Assembly (NCBI RefSeq): GCF_002776525.5 | Contig: NC_045436.1 | Location: forward strand, 14,543,243 to 14,607,242 | Source of the DNA: Piliocolobus tephrosceles | Taxonomy: Eukaryota > Chordata > Mammalia > Primates > Cercopithecidae | Length of the DNA: 64,000 nt | Reading direction: 5' to 3' | Shown: one piece after another, positions 1 to 10,935 of the stretch | Position numbering within the stretch: position 1 is the stretch's first letter | How the letters are laid out: each line of letters starts with the position of its first letter | Translations under genes and position numbers: made by a program | Notes under the pieces: model-generated | Told to the model about the DNA's origin: nothing | The model's database searches: none | The model's input: the letters and a program-made list of their open reading frames with translations, nothing else

Positions 1-330
1 TTCTTCTTCTGTTTTTAGTTTCCTTGAAAAGCTAGACAACTGCATTCTTATTCTGTAAACCCTCACATAATTAAAACTAAGTGAGCGAATTAGGCTTAAT
101 ATTTGAAAACCCATTTTTAACTCTTTGTGACAGGCTGTAACTACAGGGATTTGGAACGTCCATATTCTTTATTTCATAACCATTAGAAATGTATTTATTT
201 CAAAATAATTTCCATTCTTAGCCACAGCTCTTTACTGCAACATTCAATTAGACATGGGCAGAATGCAAAGAAGGGAATTAATAAGAAATTATTGCAATAA
301 TTCTGGAAGAAAGCAATACATTTATTATTT
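1..330. other. Plain AT-rich intergenic sequence
   Basis: I see no gene, recognisable repeat or RNA in this stretch. It is AT-rich, with frequent stops in all frames. Confidence 0.5.
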
Positions 331-475
331 TTCATTCACTCATTTGACAGTAATTGAGTTCTTAATATATTCCAGACAAAATTCTAGGATCTGAGGATTT
401 AGAAATGGGGAATAATGCACGTCATGTTTTTCCTGAAGCACAGTGGATGCTTAATAAATATTAGTCATCCTCACC
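331..475 (+). repeat. Old L2/MIR-like fragment
   Basis: The order 'cattcactcattt', 'attgagttctta', 'attctaggatctgagga', 'aatggggaataa' follows the 3' end of L2 LINEs (a start on CATTCATTCA, then a tract meaning 'tattgagc..tgccaggcactgttctaggc..ggatacag'). It ends in 'gcttaataaatatt', typical of L2/MIR tails. The copy is very decayed and has no coding content. MIR is the alternative family. Confidence 0.45.
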
Positions 476-2711
476 CTCATATCCTTCCTATCCATTATCA
501 TATTTCTCTTCACAGCAATTGTTGTGATTTTATTCATCACTGAGGAGAATTTCAATACACTTGGGAATAATATCTACAGTTTTATAGTATGTAAAATTTA
601 GGTAAGTCTGGTTTCCAGTTGCTTTTTCTAGTTAATATTCCGCATAACTTTTTTCATGGATTTGTCTTAATATAGGGTGTTGGTCTATGTAAATAGTTAC
701 CTAGGCATTCAGATTTCCTCCAGAAGTTAGGTTGGGGCCCTGATCCTTGTGTCTTAATGAAGAAAAGTAGAAGGAGACAAAAAAGAGAAAAGCCCTTAGT
801 CAAATACAGTTAATCCCTTTTCCAGTTTCATCAGTTCAGTAATTTATTTCTTCTCCTTTGCACAGGAGTAAGTAAAACGTTGACAAAATGGATAAAAATA
901 CTCCTTTCATAACTTTCCCTCTTTAGAGTACAACAAAATGTCATCTAACCTCTAAAAACATAAGAGATGAAACCTAAGTTTTTTTTCTCTATTAAATAGT
1001 TTATTCAAATGAAATCATGGTAACCTTTCGATGTTGGATATCTCCATGTTCTCTCAAACATTGTAGCTAGATATTTATTTAACATGTGTTCAAGTTTTGA
1101 ATATAGAATTGTGAGTTTATTCTCATGCTTCAGATAGTTATCAATTTAAATAAAATCTCAGATTATAGTGAATAATACTCTTGCATACTTGAAATTTGCT
1201 GAGAGTAGATCTCATCACATGCCCCAAAAATTGTAACAACGGAAAGTGATGTGGGTGTGTTAACTCATGTGATCCTGATAATCATTTTACATTGCATATG
1301 CAATCAAATCATCACATGGTACTCTTGCAGTATACAAAATTTATGTCAATTGTATTTCTACAAAGCTGAAAAATAGATAAAATAAAGTCTCAGCATTATC
1401 CTTTCATTAACTATATCTATTATCTTGCCAAGAGGATGCCAGATATTCTTATAACACTTTTATAAGAAAAAAATAGAAAATTTAAAAGAATATTTAAATA
1501 AATAAATAGTTTTTAGGATTTTATATATGTTCTTTTGAAAGAATTTTGCATATATACAAGGGAATAATCTGAAAAGATATAACGTGTTATATGAACACTG
1601 CAAATAGCAATTGGTTATCTAACATATAGTGCTAAGCAGCTTTAGGAAGCACAAATGCAAACACTTAAGTTCAAGTATAAATTTAAGCATTATTGGGATC
1701 AGTGAATCATCTTGAATATAGATATATATATTTTTGCTTGTTATTGATGTGTGTATTTAGAGGTATACACGTATTTAGAGATATATTTGGAAATATTTTT
1801 CTATAAACTTTCCTGTGAAGAAAAACTTGGCATTTGCTTCCTGGATAAAATAATATACTTTATTACATTAAAAAAATAAACATCAAAATAAAAACCACAT
1901 AACTACAATATTTGCCTGTATAATCTTCAATATTTTGACTTTCAAATAACAAAAAAAGATAAAAACTTGTTATACCCTCAACATCCTAAACAGTAGGCTT
2001 ACCTGATCTACTAGTTCACAGCTGCATTTCAACATGTCATTCTAACTATAACTGTGATTTGCTTACATGTCTTCCTATACTTGGCGGACTTTTAAATAAA
2101 TCAAAAATCCTTTATCAAAGTAAAAAGGAATTGTTTTCATATGCCTTGAGTTAAAAAGAACTCCTCACAAATACTCATAAAATGTTTTTATGCGTGTAAA
2201 ATATTTTTATGAGTGTTTTATGTTATGTAAAAGTCCTAGGAAGCTACATTTGCATTTGAAAAGATAAAGAGTATTTGGTTTTAAAATATTTCCCAAAGGG
2301 AAGAAGACCATGTTTTAAAAATACGCGTGTGGTCATCAGCTTTTTATATACTCAAATGAAACAGTAAAGGCAAGTGTGGGACATATGCATTTATACCCTT
2401 TTTGAAGTGTCCTTGACAGATGCCACTCAACAATCTTGACTTAATTCTTGAAAGTGCTCTTAATATGATGTTCCAGACAATAGTCAAATTGACAATAATT
2501 AGCTCTCCCCTGGTCTCAGAACTCTGTATTCTTCATGGCTAACCAACGGTGATGGTCTCTTTTACTTGTGTCACTATAGGGTTTTTGAGGTCTCAGGAGA
2601 ACTTAATGCTCGTGATAGTCAAACACAAGTTAGTCCCTCCCTTGGGTTGAAGCAAAATGCTATAGTAGCAGTGACTGGCTATCAAAGCATAATAATAGGG
2701 CAGGTAACATA
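476..2711. other. AT-rich sequence, nothing assigned
   Basis: About 2.2 kb without a supported gene or clearly named repeat. Short runs such as 'tatatatatttttgcttg' near 1720 and repeated 'aaatatttttatgagtg' near 2190-2220 are low-complexity AT sequence. No reading frame here looks like a protein. Confidence 0.45.
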
Positions 2712-2815
2712 ACAAAAACATAGATTTTGGAATCAGAATTTAGTCTCTCAATAGTGTTGTCTTCTGCTAGCATCCATGAGACTTTGGCCAACTTGTCAGT
2801 TCCCAATAGTAATAT
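2712..2815 (+). repeat. MIR-like SINE fragment
   Basis: 'gattttggaatcagaattta' followed by 'gactttggccaacttgtcag' matches the core of MIR (a pre-primate tRNA-derived SINE), where a 'gagtcaga' phrase precedes the 'gacctTgggcaagt' phrase. It is a short, diverged, non-coding copy. It directly abuts a younger truncated Alu. Confidence 0.45.
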
Positions 2816-2823
2816 TAAAACGA

Positions 2824-3033
2824 CAGTGGTGAAACCCTACCTCTACTAGAAATACAAAAAAAATTTAGCCATGAATGGTGGTGCATGCCTATAGTCTGAG
2901 CTACTTGGGAGGCTGAGGCAGGAGAATCGCTTGAACCCGAGAGGTGGAGGTTGCAGTGAGCCGAGATTGCACCACTGCACTCCAGCCTGGGCAACAAAGC
3001 GAGACTCCATCTTCAAGAAAAAAAAAAAAAGAA
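2824..3033 (+). repeat. 5'-truncated Alu
   Basis: It begins inside the Alu left arm at 'ggtgaaaccctacctctact' and runs through 'gaggctgaggcaggagaatc' and 'cactgcactccagcctgggc' to an A-rich tail. About 75-90 bases of the Alu 5' end are missing. Reading frames across it (plus and minus) are translated Alu, not genes. The tail meets a T-run and then L1 sequence. Confidence 0.95.
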
Positions 3034-3037
3034 GGAT

Positions 3038-3056
3038 TTTTTTTTTTTTTTTTTTT
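3038..3056. repeat. Poly-T run facing an Alu A-tail
   Basis: A run of about 19 T lies five to six bases after the Alu A-tail, so A-run and T-run form a short self-complementary junction between the Alu and the L1 that follows. Confidence 0.8.
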
Positions 3057-5605
3057 AAACAGGAAAGAAAACTATGGGTCAATATCTCTGAAAAACATTG
3101 ATGCAAAAATCTTCAGTAAAATATTTGCAAACTGAATTCAACAACATATCAAGAAGATTATACATCATGATCAAGTGGGATTGATCCCTGGCATGCAAGT
3201 CTGTTTTCACATATGCAAATCAATTAAAGTGATATATCATATTAACAGAATGAGAGGTGAAAAACATATGATTATCTCAGTTGATGCAGAAGAAACATTT
3301 GACAAGGTTCAGCATAATTTCTTGATAAAAATACTTTTAATGGTTTAAGTATTGAAGGAAAGTTTCTCAACATAATTAGAGTCATTTAAAATGACACAGC
3401 TAACATTATAATCTATGGGAAACAACTAAAAACTTTGCTACTAAGGTCTGGTAAAAGGCAAGGATGCTCACTCTCGCTACTTATATTCAACATAGTACTG
3501 AAGGTACTAGCAAGAGCAATCATAAAACAAAAAAAGATGAATAAAAATAAAATAAAATGAAAAGCATCCAAATTGGAAAGGAAGAAGTAAAATTATCTCA
3601 ATTACAGATAGCATCCTCCTATATGTAGAAAACCTCAAAGATTCTATTAAACGTTTTTAGAACTAATAAATGGCTTCAGTAAAGTTGCAGAATACAAAAT
3701 CAACATACTCAAATCTATAGTATTTTTATACAAAAATAACAACGAATCTGAAAGAGCAGTTAAGGGAATGATCCCATTAGTGATAGTATCAAAAAGTAAA
3801 GTAGGAATGAATTTAACCAAGGAGGTGAAAGATTCGTACACTGAAAACTATAAAGCAATGATGAAAGGAACTGAAGAAGACACAAAAATGGAATGATATT
3901 CCTTGTTTGTAGACCAGTAGAATAAATATTGTTAAAATGTCCATACTAAGCAAAGTAATATGCAGATTTAATTCAATCCCTATCAAAATTCCAATGGTAT
4001 TCTTCACAGAAGTAGGAAAAACAATGCAGAAATTTATACGGAACCACGAAAAACCCTGAATAGCAATAGCAATACTGAGAAAGAAAAAGAAAGTTGGAGG
4101 CATTGCAATTCCCAATTTAAAATTATATGCAAGGCTTCAGTAATCAAAATACTATCATACCGGCCTAAAAACCAAAACACAAACCAATGGAACAAAATAG
4201 AGATCCCAGAAGTAAATCCAAGCATATATCATCAGCTAATCTTCCACAAGGTCATGAAGAAGACACATGGGGAAAGGAGAGTCTCTTCAATAAAAGGTGC
4301 TGGGAAAACTGAATTTCCACATGCAAAAGAATTAAACTGAACCATATCTTATACAATACACAAACATAAACTCAAAATAGATAAAAGATGTAAGACTTTA
4401 AACCATAAAACTCCTGGGAGAGAAAACAGGGGAAAAGCACCTTCAAATTGGCCTTGGCAATGATTTTTCTTTTTTAATTTAACAGCAAAAACCTAGGCTA
4501 CAAAAGTAAAAATAAATAAATGATTCCACATGAGATTGAAAACCTTCTGGACAGCAAAGGAAATGATCAACAAATTATAGGGCAAACTATAGACTAGAAA
4601 AATTGTAAACTACACATCTGATATAGGGTTAGTATCTAAAATTTATAAAGAACTCATACTACTCAATAGCAGAAAACAACCTGATTAAAAAATGAGCAAA
4701 GGACCTGAATGGACACTTTTTCAATGAAAAATATAATAATTGCCAGCTGATATATGAAAAGGTGCTCGACATCATTAATCGGCAGGAAAATACAAATTAA
4801 AACTACTGTAAGACATGATTCCACACTTACAACTTTTATCTAACAGACAAGAGATAAACATTGGTAAGGGTATGGAGAAAAGAGAACCTTAGCACACTGT
4901 TGGTGGGAATGCAGATTGGGACATCTATACTATAAAACAGTATGGCAATTCCTCAACAAATTAAAAATACAATTACCATACAGCCCAGCAATTCTTCTGC
5001 TAGGTATATACCCAGAGGAAGTGAAATCAACACCAACTCCTAAAAATAAATTCATTGCAGCATTATTCACAATAGCCAAACATAGAAACAACCAAAGTGT
5101 CTATGGACAGACAAACGAATAAACTGTGAGATGTAGAAACATAGAGATATGTGACAGAATATTATTCGGTCATTAAAACAATAAAATCCTGCCATTTGCC
5201 ACAACATAGATGAACCTGTAGGACATTACACAAAGTGAAATAAACCACAGAAAGAAAAATATAGCATTTTCTCATTTCCCAAAACAAAGTAAATTAAACA
5301 AAGATGGAAAATAAAAGCATGCTTACTATGGGTGGAGAAGAAAATGGGAAGATATAAGACAAAGGTTAAAAGTGGAAAATGTAGTATGAACACGTTTATA
5401 TATCTAAGGTACAACATGAGGACTATAGTTAATAACATTGGTCTGTATTGGGGATTTTTGTTAAATCAGTAGTCTTGAGCTACTCTTGTCGCAAAAAGAT
5501 AATTGTGAGATGATCTGCTTCACTATAGTAACCACTTTAATGTCTATATGTATCCTATAACACCCTGTGGTAAACTTCAAATCTATACAATGAAATTTAT
5601 TTTTT
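3057..5605 (+). mobile_element. Old L1 (L1M-type) fragment, RT domain to 3' end
   Basis: The sequence enters L1 ORF2 at the reverse-transcriptase segment that reads '..SISLKNIDAKI' (3062 onward), where intact L1s read FRPISLMNIDAKIL. It continues through the rest of ORF2 ('ggtgggaatgcagattggg' and 'gcacactgttggtgggaatg' near 4890-4920, '..LLLGIYPEE' near 5000). It ends in a 3' UTR with 'aattgtgagatgatctgc' and 'aaacttcaaatctatacaat'. That tail is of the L1MA/L1MB kind. The first 3 kb (5' UTR, ORF1, endonuclease) are absent. Stops and frameshifts are throughout, so ORF2 is long dead. The Alu piece directly upstream may hide the true 5' junction. Confidence 0.9.
4916..5122 (+). pseudogene. L1 ORF2 C-terminal remnant (longest open piece)
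   Basis: An open stretch of 68 codons containing 'LLLGIYPEE' and 'ALFTIAKHRN', which correspond to the L1 ORF2 C-terminal region (LLGIYPK.., ALFTIAKTWN..). It is one surviving window of a gene that is otherwise interrupted and has no known separate function. Confidence 0.8.
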
Positions 5606-6813
5606 AAAGTAAATGTTCAGGAAAAAATTCAAGAAATTGTTTGCAGAATTTTCCCTCTTTAAAATCAGAATTTTGTCCCCCTCAAAAAGAGCTAGTACTT
5701 TTAATATTTATTATATGCTAAGGAGCTAATATAAATTTGCTTAATCAATCTTCAAAATAGTTCCAGTAAGTGGAAACTTTTATTTTGTACAATTGCAATA
5801 TGAAATTAAATTTTTAAAGATATCAAATCCATTGTTATTAAAAGTTAAGAAGAAACTTGAATCAATGCTGTTTTCTCTAAAACCCACACACTTAATATTA
5901 TTTTACATTTTTCCATTTTCAACTATGTAACTCTAAAAGTATGTAACTGTTTAATCATCTAATATGATTAATAGTAATCATATTAACTAATCATATCATA
6001 ATATGATCTAATATTGCACTGTATTACAAGCATTATGAAAGAAGAGCACATTTGTTTCTTGTTCACAAATATAATCCCAATACCCAAAACACCGTTTGCC
6101 AAATACTTGAATTTGCATGAATATTGAATAACTTGGTCTTTGAAAGATAACTAACATGCAGGAGCTTCTCAATGATTCCAGATAATATTACAAAAACCAT
6201 GGGTTCACAATTCACCAAATACTTGATCATATATGTTCACTGAATTACATATTTTTCAAATTCTGTTTTATTAATTAATCAAAATATATAGTATAATTGT
6301 GTGATTTATTTGACATTGATTATGACTGCATAATTTCAATGCCTGTATTATTACCTCTACTAAAAATTGCAGATTGCATCATGTTTATTGTGTAAGCCAA
6401 TGAAAAGAAGGGCAGAGCAGAATTAAATTATATACATTTACATTTGTTCAAAGTGAAAACTAAATGTGTAAGTGCTTATGCTGCAAAAGGAATTTTCACG
6501 TTAATTGTCCTAGAGAAAAATGATTTAGTATTGAGTTACCATAAGGATCTCATAAGTTACATACTTTTAATTCAAAACAATTGGTATCACATTCATTCAT
6601 ATCAAATTCATATTTAATGTGCTTATTAGTCAGGTCAACAACCTCAGTGGTAACATTAAAAAAGTGTAGTTAATTTTAATTGTATTAGATTCTTAGACTG
6701 ATTTACAATTTATTATTAGATTACTGTGTTTCTGTAATATGTAAAGACATAAACAAAATGAGTTAAAATAACTTTATCCAGTAAATATTTTCCAAGGAGT
6801 CTGTCTATTATAA
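5606..6813. other. AT-rich sequence with a faint L2/MIR-like piece
   Basis: No gene seen. Around 5690-5830 the order 'atttattatatgctaagg', 'cttcaaaatagttcc', 'gtaagtggaaac' hints at a very old L2/MIR copy. At 5961-5984 there is a perfect 10-bp AT-rich inverted repeat with a 4-base loop. The rest is plain. Confidence 0.35.
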
Positions 6814-7281
6814 GAGTTCAGTCAGGTTGGTGGGAAAAACTGTGAAATAAATACAAACTTTCTTGGAAGCCTGGAAGGATTTTGCAAAAGCCTCAGGATT
6901 GAGTTATGTCTGAAGGCAGCCTAATCCTCTTTGAGCTATACCAAGGGTAATTAAGATAAAAATGTAGAGGAATCTATCTAAATAGCTTGTTTACTTATGT
7001 GATCCTAAGACTAAACTTTGACTATCACAGGTGCATGATTGCTATCTATTTGGGGGTCAGCAATGGTAACTACCTTCTAATGGTGTTTACTTGAGACTTT
7101 TGTCATTTAATGTGTGCTGAATAAATGCCAGGAGGGCCAGCAGATCTAGGCCATGGCTGTGACTGTTTATAGCACCTTCCTTGGTGTCTGGACACTCAGC
7201 TGGACTGACAAGCAGAATATCTGTGTCAGTGTATGTTATTCATCTGTCATTGGGTCAGGGTCTGCAGGATGGATCCCCACA
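6814..7281 (-). mobile_element. Endogenous retrovirus LTR, copy 1
   Basis: This about 470-bp segment is collinear with the LTR at 8065-8559 (shared phrases 'gagttcagtcagg', 'atagcttgtttac', 'ctgaataaatgc', 'tccttggtgtctg', 'gggtcagggtctg'). Read on the minus strand it starts TGTGGGGATCC, has TTTATTCAG upstream of a decayed 3' end, and ends near CTGAACTC. I cannot name the family with certainty. The gag remnant next to it points to a retrovirus-like (class I) source. It differs substantially from copy 2. Confidence 0.75.
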
Positions 7282-8064
7282 ATCTGTAACTTTTTAAGAA
7301 ACACTTATCTAAAATGCAATAATTTGGAAGTCAAATGATGTATTTGCCAAAGATAATTGATTTTTCACTTCAGACTTTCCCATCTTCCTCCCTTTAACTT
7401 GTAGAATCACCCAGAGCTCCTAGATTATAATGGCAGTCTGAGTCTTTAGAGCCAGAAAAAGGAGCCCTGTGACACATCAGTCCTGCTGGAGCATTTGTGA
7501 CGCTGGCTGTGGACCTGGTGACTATGCCTCCAGGGACAGTCTACATGTCAGTTGTCCGGAACACAGGTTGGACAGGGTCGAGGTAGCTTCTTTTTGCTTC
7601 CTGGGAAATCTTTCTTAATGTGCCCTGGTTTGCCATAGTTGTAGCAATTAGCAGGTGCACCTAAGGAATCCTGGGTTTTATAGGCCTGCAGAGTGGCCAC
7701 TAGAGCCTCTGCCTTTTTCTTGTGCTTCCTCTCTTTCTCCTGAGCCTCCTCCTGATTGCTATTGTAAAAGGCCACAGTGGCCACCTTCATGTTTTCCAAA
7801 GTGCTATCTGGTCCTGTGGCCTATTTTTGCAGCTTCCTCCAGATATCAGGGGCTGCCTGAGTAATAAACTTGTCTTTTCAAAATTAGTTGTCCTTCATTT
7901 GAATCAGGAGACAGGGCAGTGTGTGTTACCAAGGCTTCTTTCAGTCTTTTCAAAAAGGCTGAGTGTTTTTTATCTGATTTCTTCACCCATGGATCCAGAG
8001 GAGCTAGTTGACAGGAGTAATCATACTCACTTGTGCTGTACTCCTCAGTCAATCTCTTAACTGA
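7282..8064 (-). pseudogene. Retroviral gag remnant (capsid C-terminus, nucleocapsid)
   Basis: Read on the minus strand, 8052-7846 and 7799-7548 give two open pieces. The first contains 'SAFLKRLKEALV', the kind of segment found in the major homology region of gammaretrovirus-like capsids. The second has a long charged Gln/Glu/Lys stretch, then a zinc-knuckle box with only two of four ligands left ('CYNYGKPGH' followed by 'IKKDF'). The two pieces are separated by stops. No protease, polymerase or envelope can be read between this and the LTR at 6814. No primer binding site lies beside the LTR at 8065, so the gag begins in mid-capsid. It is a dead fossil of a class I-like element. Whether it belongs to the flanking LTR pair or to the larger provirus whose LTR lies at 9854 is unresolved. 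Confidence 0.75.
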
Positions 8065-8559
8065 TGTGGGAGTTCAGTCAGGCTGGTAGGAAAAATTTTA
8101 AAGATAGTTATAACAAATAGGCACAAACCTTCTTAGAAGTCCAGGGGGTTTGCATAAGCTCCTATAATAGATCTGGCTGAATGCAGCCTAATCTTTATGT
8201 TGAATAAATAAATTAGGTATAAAGGGATATAAGGGAGTTTATCTAAATAGCTTGTTTACTCATGTGGTCCTAAGACCAACCTTTTATTACCTGTGGGTAC
8301 ACAATTGCTCTCTACTCAGGAGGTCGGCAATGTCAATTACCCTCTGGTGGTGTTTACTCAAGATCTTTGTCATTTAATCTATACTGAATAAATGCGAGCT
8401 TTGCTGGCTGTTTGGGGTCACAGCTGCCACTCTTTATAGCACCCTCCTTGGTGTCTGTGTGTGGCCCAGACCCTCAACCAGACTGATAGGCAAGATATCT
8501 GTGTCAATGTACATTATTCGTCCATTGTTGGGTCAGGGTCTGTGGGACAGACCCCTGCA
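8065..8559 (-). mobile_element. Endogenous retrovirus LTR, copy 2
   Basis: The plus strand starts TGTGGGAGTTCAG and ends GACCCCTGCA, so on the minus strand it is a TG...CA-bounded LTR of about 495 bp. It contains on the minus strand the TATAAAGAGTGG promoter-like box and GCATTTATTCAG. It aligns along its length with copy 1 but with many differences and small indels. That is more than expected for the two LTRs of one primate-age provirus. No obvious 4-6 bp target duplication is visible at the outer ends of the pair. Confidence 0.8.
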
Positions 8560-9833
8560 TTAACTCATTCCTTAACAGGCAGATAACATCTTGAGTCAAA
8601 CCATGGCACCCAAGAAAATGAGAACGGATAAATTCCAAACATAATTCCTTCTTTCTATCTAAATATTACTCTAACTGGATGCAGAACAAGTGTCTTTGAA
8701 AAATGTGAGGGTATGATTGACCCTTTCCCCACAGCAGTGATCACATCAGAGTTAACAGCCATCAAGGTAGGGTTTTTGTGTGTGTGTGTGTGTGTGGCTT
8801 CCTCATCATACACTCAATTTTCTTATTTATGGATGGGGTAGGGGATTTGTTCCTTATTAGTTTGCCTCAGGAGAATGTGTGGCCAGGGAACTAAAGCCCC
8901 TGGGTAGAGGGTTGATACGGCCCCCTATGGAAAACATTCTGATTTTATTGAGTGGCTTGATGGAGTTTGGAATGTTAATCTGTAACTCTGCCCAGACACT
9001 TTTCAGGCTAAGGTTTGCAAGAGAAGTCTGGGGCTTGACAGGCTGCACCCACAGTAAGCCTCCCAGGAGGGGAAAATTAACTTGTCTCTTAGGAGGGCTG
9101 TACAAATTCACTGCAAAGTGCTGAGTTGTCACATAGAAAAAGAAACAGTTTAAATGGAGAGGAGGATAGTCACTCAGGGAGAAATAAACTCCAGTTCAAT
9201 GCCATTGGGTGCTATCATTAGGGAATAAGGAGGCGTTCAGGTCTAGATCTTGAAATCCACTTTTCTCTAAGAAATCACAAAACAAAAACCTTTTGAGTTG
9301 CATTCTTGATTGCTAAGGCACTTGCTGATTTTACCCAAGAAAATTGTATCTCTGGGTTGCAGAAACACCCACAACATTGTATACATAGAATAGATAGGAG
9401 CCATACAGCTGCAAAAGAAAGACGAAAAATGCAATGGGAAAAGACCAGAAGTTCTCTTGCTAACACCCTAACAGGCTGTCAGGAACTGAAGTTAGTCCAG
9501 GGGTCTTTGGGTAACTGAAGTGTAGCCTCAAGCAGATACCTTCAGTTGTTCCAGGACCACCTTCCAATCCTACACAGCACCTAGACCGCCATGAAAAGAA
9601 ACCAGATTGGCACAGAGTCAACATTCCCAACACCCAAGGGCAATGGGGGATTGACAAAGCCCTCCATAGCAAGCCAGTCCTCTGAGTCTTAAGTTTGGAA
9701 GCCACACTATTCACTCTTAACTGGCCAACAGAAGCCTAGTGTTTTATTTGATCTTGAGAAAAATACTGAGGACAAGTAGCCTCAGAAATGAAAATAATGA
9801 GAGAGAGGTCTGCTCCTACTCACCCTTCTGATG
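8560..9833 (-). mobile_element. Retroviral leader/5' internal region, non-coding as it stands
   Basis: This lies on the minus strand between a primer binding site (9834-9851) and LTR copy 2, where a provirus would have its leader and 5' gag. Reading frames of 60-90 codons exist on both strands, but none gives a gag domain I can recognise, so I annotate it only by position. A short (TG)n run is at 8777-8796. It could also contain unrelated inserted sequence. Confidence 0.45.
8777..8796 (+). repeat. (TG)n microsatellite
   Basis: About ten TG units inside the retroviral internal region. Confidence 0.95.
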
Positions 9834-9851
9834 ATCCTGGATAAGCCCCCA
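9834..9851 (-). promoter_or_regulatory. Decayed proline-tRNA-type primer binding site
   Basis: On the minus strand this reads TGGGGGCTTATCCAGGAT, two bases downstream of the LTR end. A retroviral primer binding site complementary to the 3' end of tRNA-Pro differs from it at three bases, all in CpG positions, as expected for methylation-driven decay. It marks the 5' LTR/leader boundary of a class I (gammaretrovirus-like) provirus running right to left. Confidence 0.8.
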
Positions 9852-9853
9852 AA

Positions 9854-10430
9854 ATGTTGCAGTCTGCTTAGTCCACAGTTCAGCAAGGTCTGAGTTCTTG
9901 TCCCATGACCAAGAAGAATAAGGCATGAGGACACTAGAGAGTGAGTAGAGTAGGATTTATTAAGCAAAAGGAAAGTTCTCGGCAATTAGAGGAGATCTGA
10001 AATCAGGTTGTCAGAAATGGGGCTGAGTACCGGGTCTTTCAGGTGGCAAAGACAAGAAAGTCTTCTGTGGGTTCTGCACAAATGGGAGGAGTAAAGTTCC
10101 CTCTTATTAGTGCCTCATGTTGCATCTGTGCATGCCTGGGTTTGGCCAGAGTGACTCCATCTTGGTAATTATCCATTCATGCCTAAGTGAAACCTATGGA
10201 AGGGCTAAAACCACAATGCTAATGTCATATTGATTTATTGTGCCTGTGCCTAAGTTGGGACAGTCCCTTCTGAGCAACATTTTAACATAAGGGTTAGTTC
10301 TTAACCACATTTCTTTCTGCTAGCTCTAGGGGTGGTGCAGGGTCAGCAGTTGCTGACCATGGGTGTTTTGCCACTCCTGAGACCCTCTCTCTCTATCTGC
10401 CTAAACAGCCTCTAACTGCCTCCTCTCTCA
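9854..10430 (-). mobile_element. Class I endogenous retrovirus 5' LTR
   Basis: On the minus strand the 3' part reads GCTTAATAAATCC (polyadenylation signal), then CTCACTCTC, GGGACAAGAACTC and GCAACA at the LTR end, directly followed by the primer binding site. The U3 part contains CCAAGATGGAGTCACTCTGG, a phrase seen in several MER4-group LTRs. The outer (right) boundary is uncertain and may be nearer 10320-10440. The matching 3' LTR is not in the window, unless it was lost when the 6.8-8.5 kb elements arrived. Confidence 0.75.
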
Positions 10431-10432
10431 TT

Positions 10433-10475
10433 GGGATTACAGGTGTGAGCTCTTGTGCTCAGCCTGATCTAAGTA
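10433..10475 (-). repeat. Tiny Alu 5'-end scrap
   Basis: 'ttgggattacaggtgtgagc' followed by 'tcagcctgatct' is the reverse complement of the first about 40 bases of an Alu. Alu copies usually keep the 3' end, so this is probably what is left after a deletion. Confidence 0.55.
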
Positions 10476-10935
10476 TTACTAAGCTTCATCTATCTGCCTA
10501 CAAACATTCTGGCCAACGTGCTGCTTTTACAGATCTGTGTTCCAGATATGACATTTCTTAATTTAGCTTAATAAAATACTTAGTCAAAAATATTTTACTC
10601 TCTTTATATTTGAATCTCAAAGCTATGGTACAAATCTTTAAGATTATGAGATTTCTGCTTTTGATTATAAATCTTGTGTTTTCCATGTATTAAATAATTC
10701 TGTAAGAAAGTTGGCTATATTCCCATATCATGTATGCAGAACCAAGCTTCTCAGGAGTCCTTAATCCTGGGCCACTTATGAGTAAGCAGCACGGCTAAGA
10801 TAAAACCCCAAGCTTTCTAAATCCAGAGACATTTTTCCTCCAAAAAAACAAGTCTTTTCATTATCATTGCTTAATTATTCACTGACTGTGTGTGTTTTAA
10901 TAAAAACATTTACAAATATTACGAAATTGGGTGTA
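10476..10935. other. Unassigned sequence
   Basis: About 460 bases with no gene or repeat that I can name. Confidence 0.45.

Noticed and set aside
6814..7281. First LTR called as MER9 (HERV-K9)
   Set aside because: Some phrases seemed familiar, but the adjoining gag looks class I, so I left the family unnamed.
7153..7338. 61-codon frame over the first LTR
   Set aside because: Runs on the antisense strand of LTR copy 1 and out into internal sequence; no coding signal.
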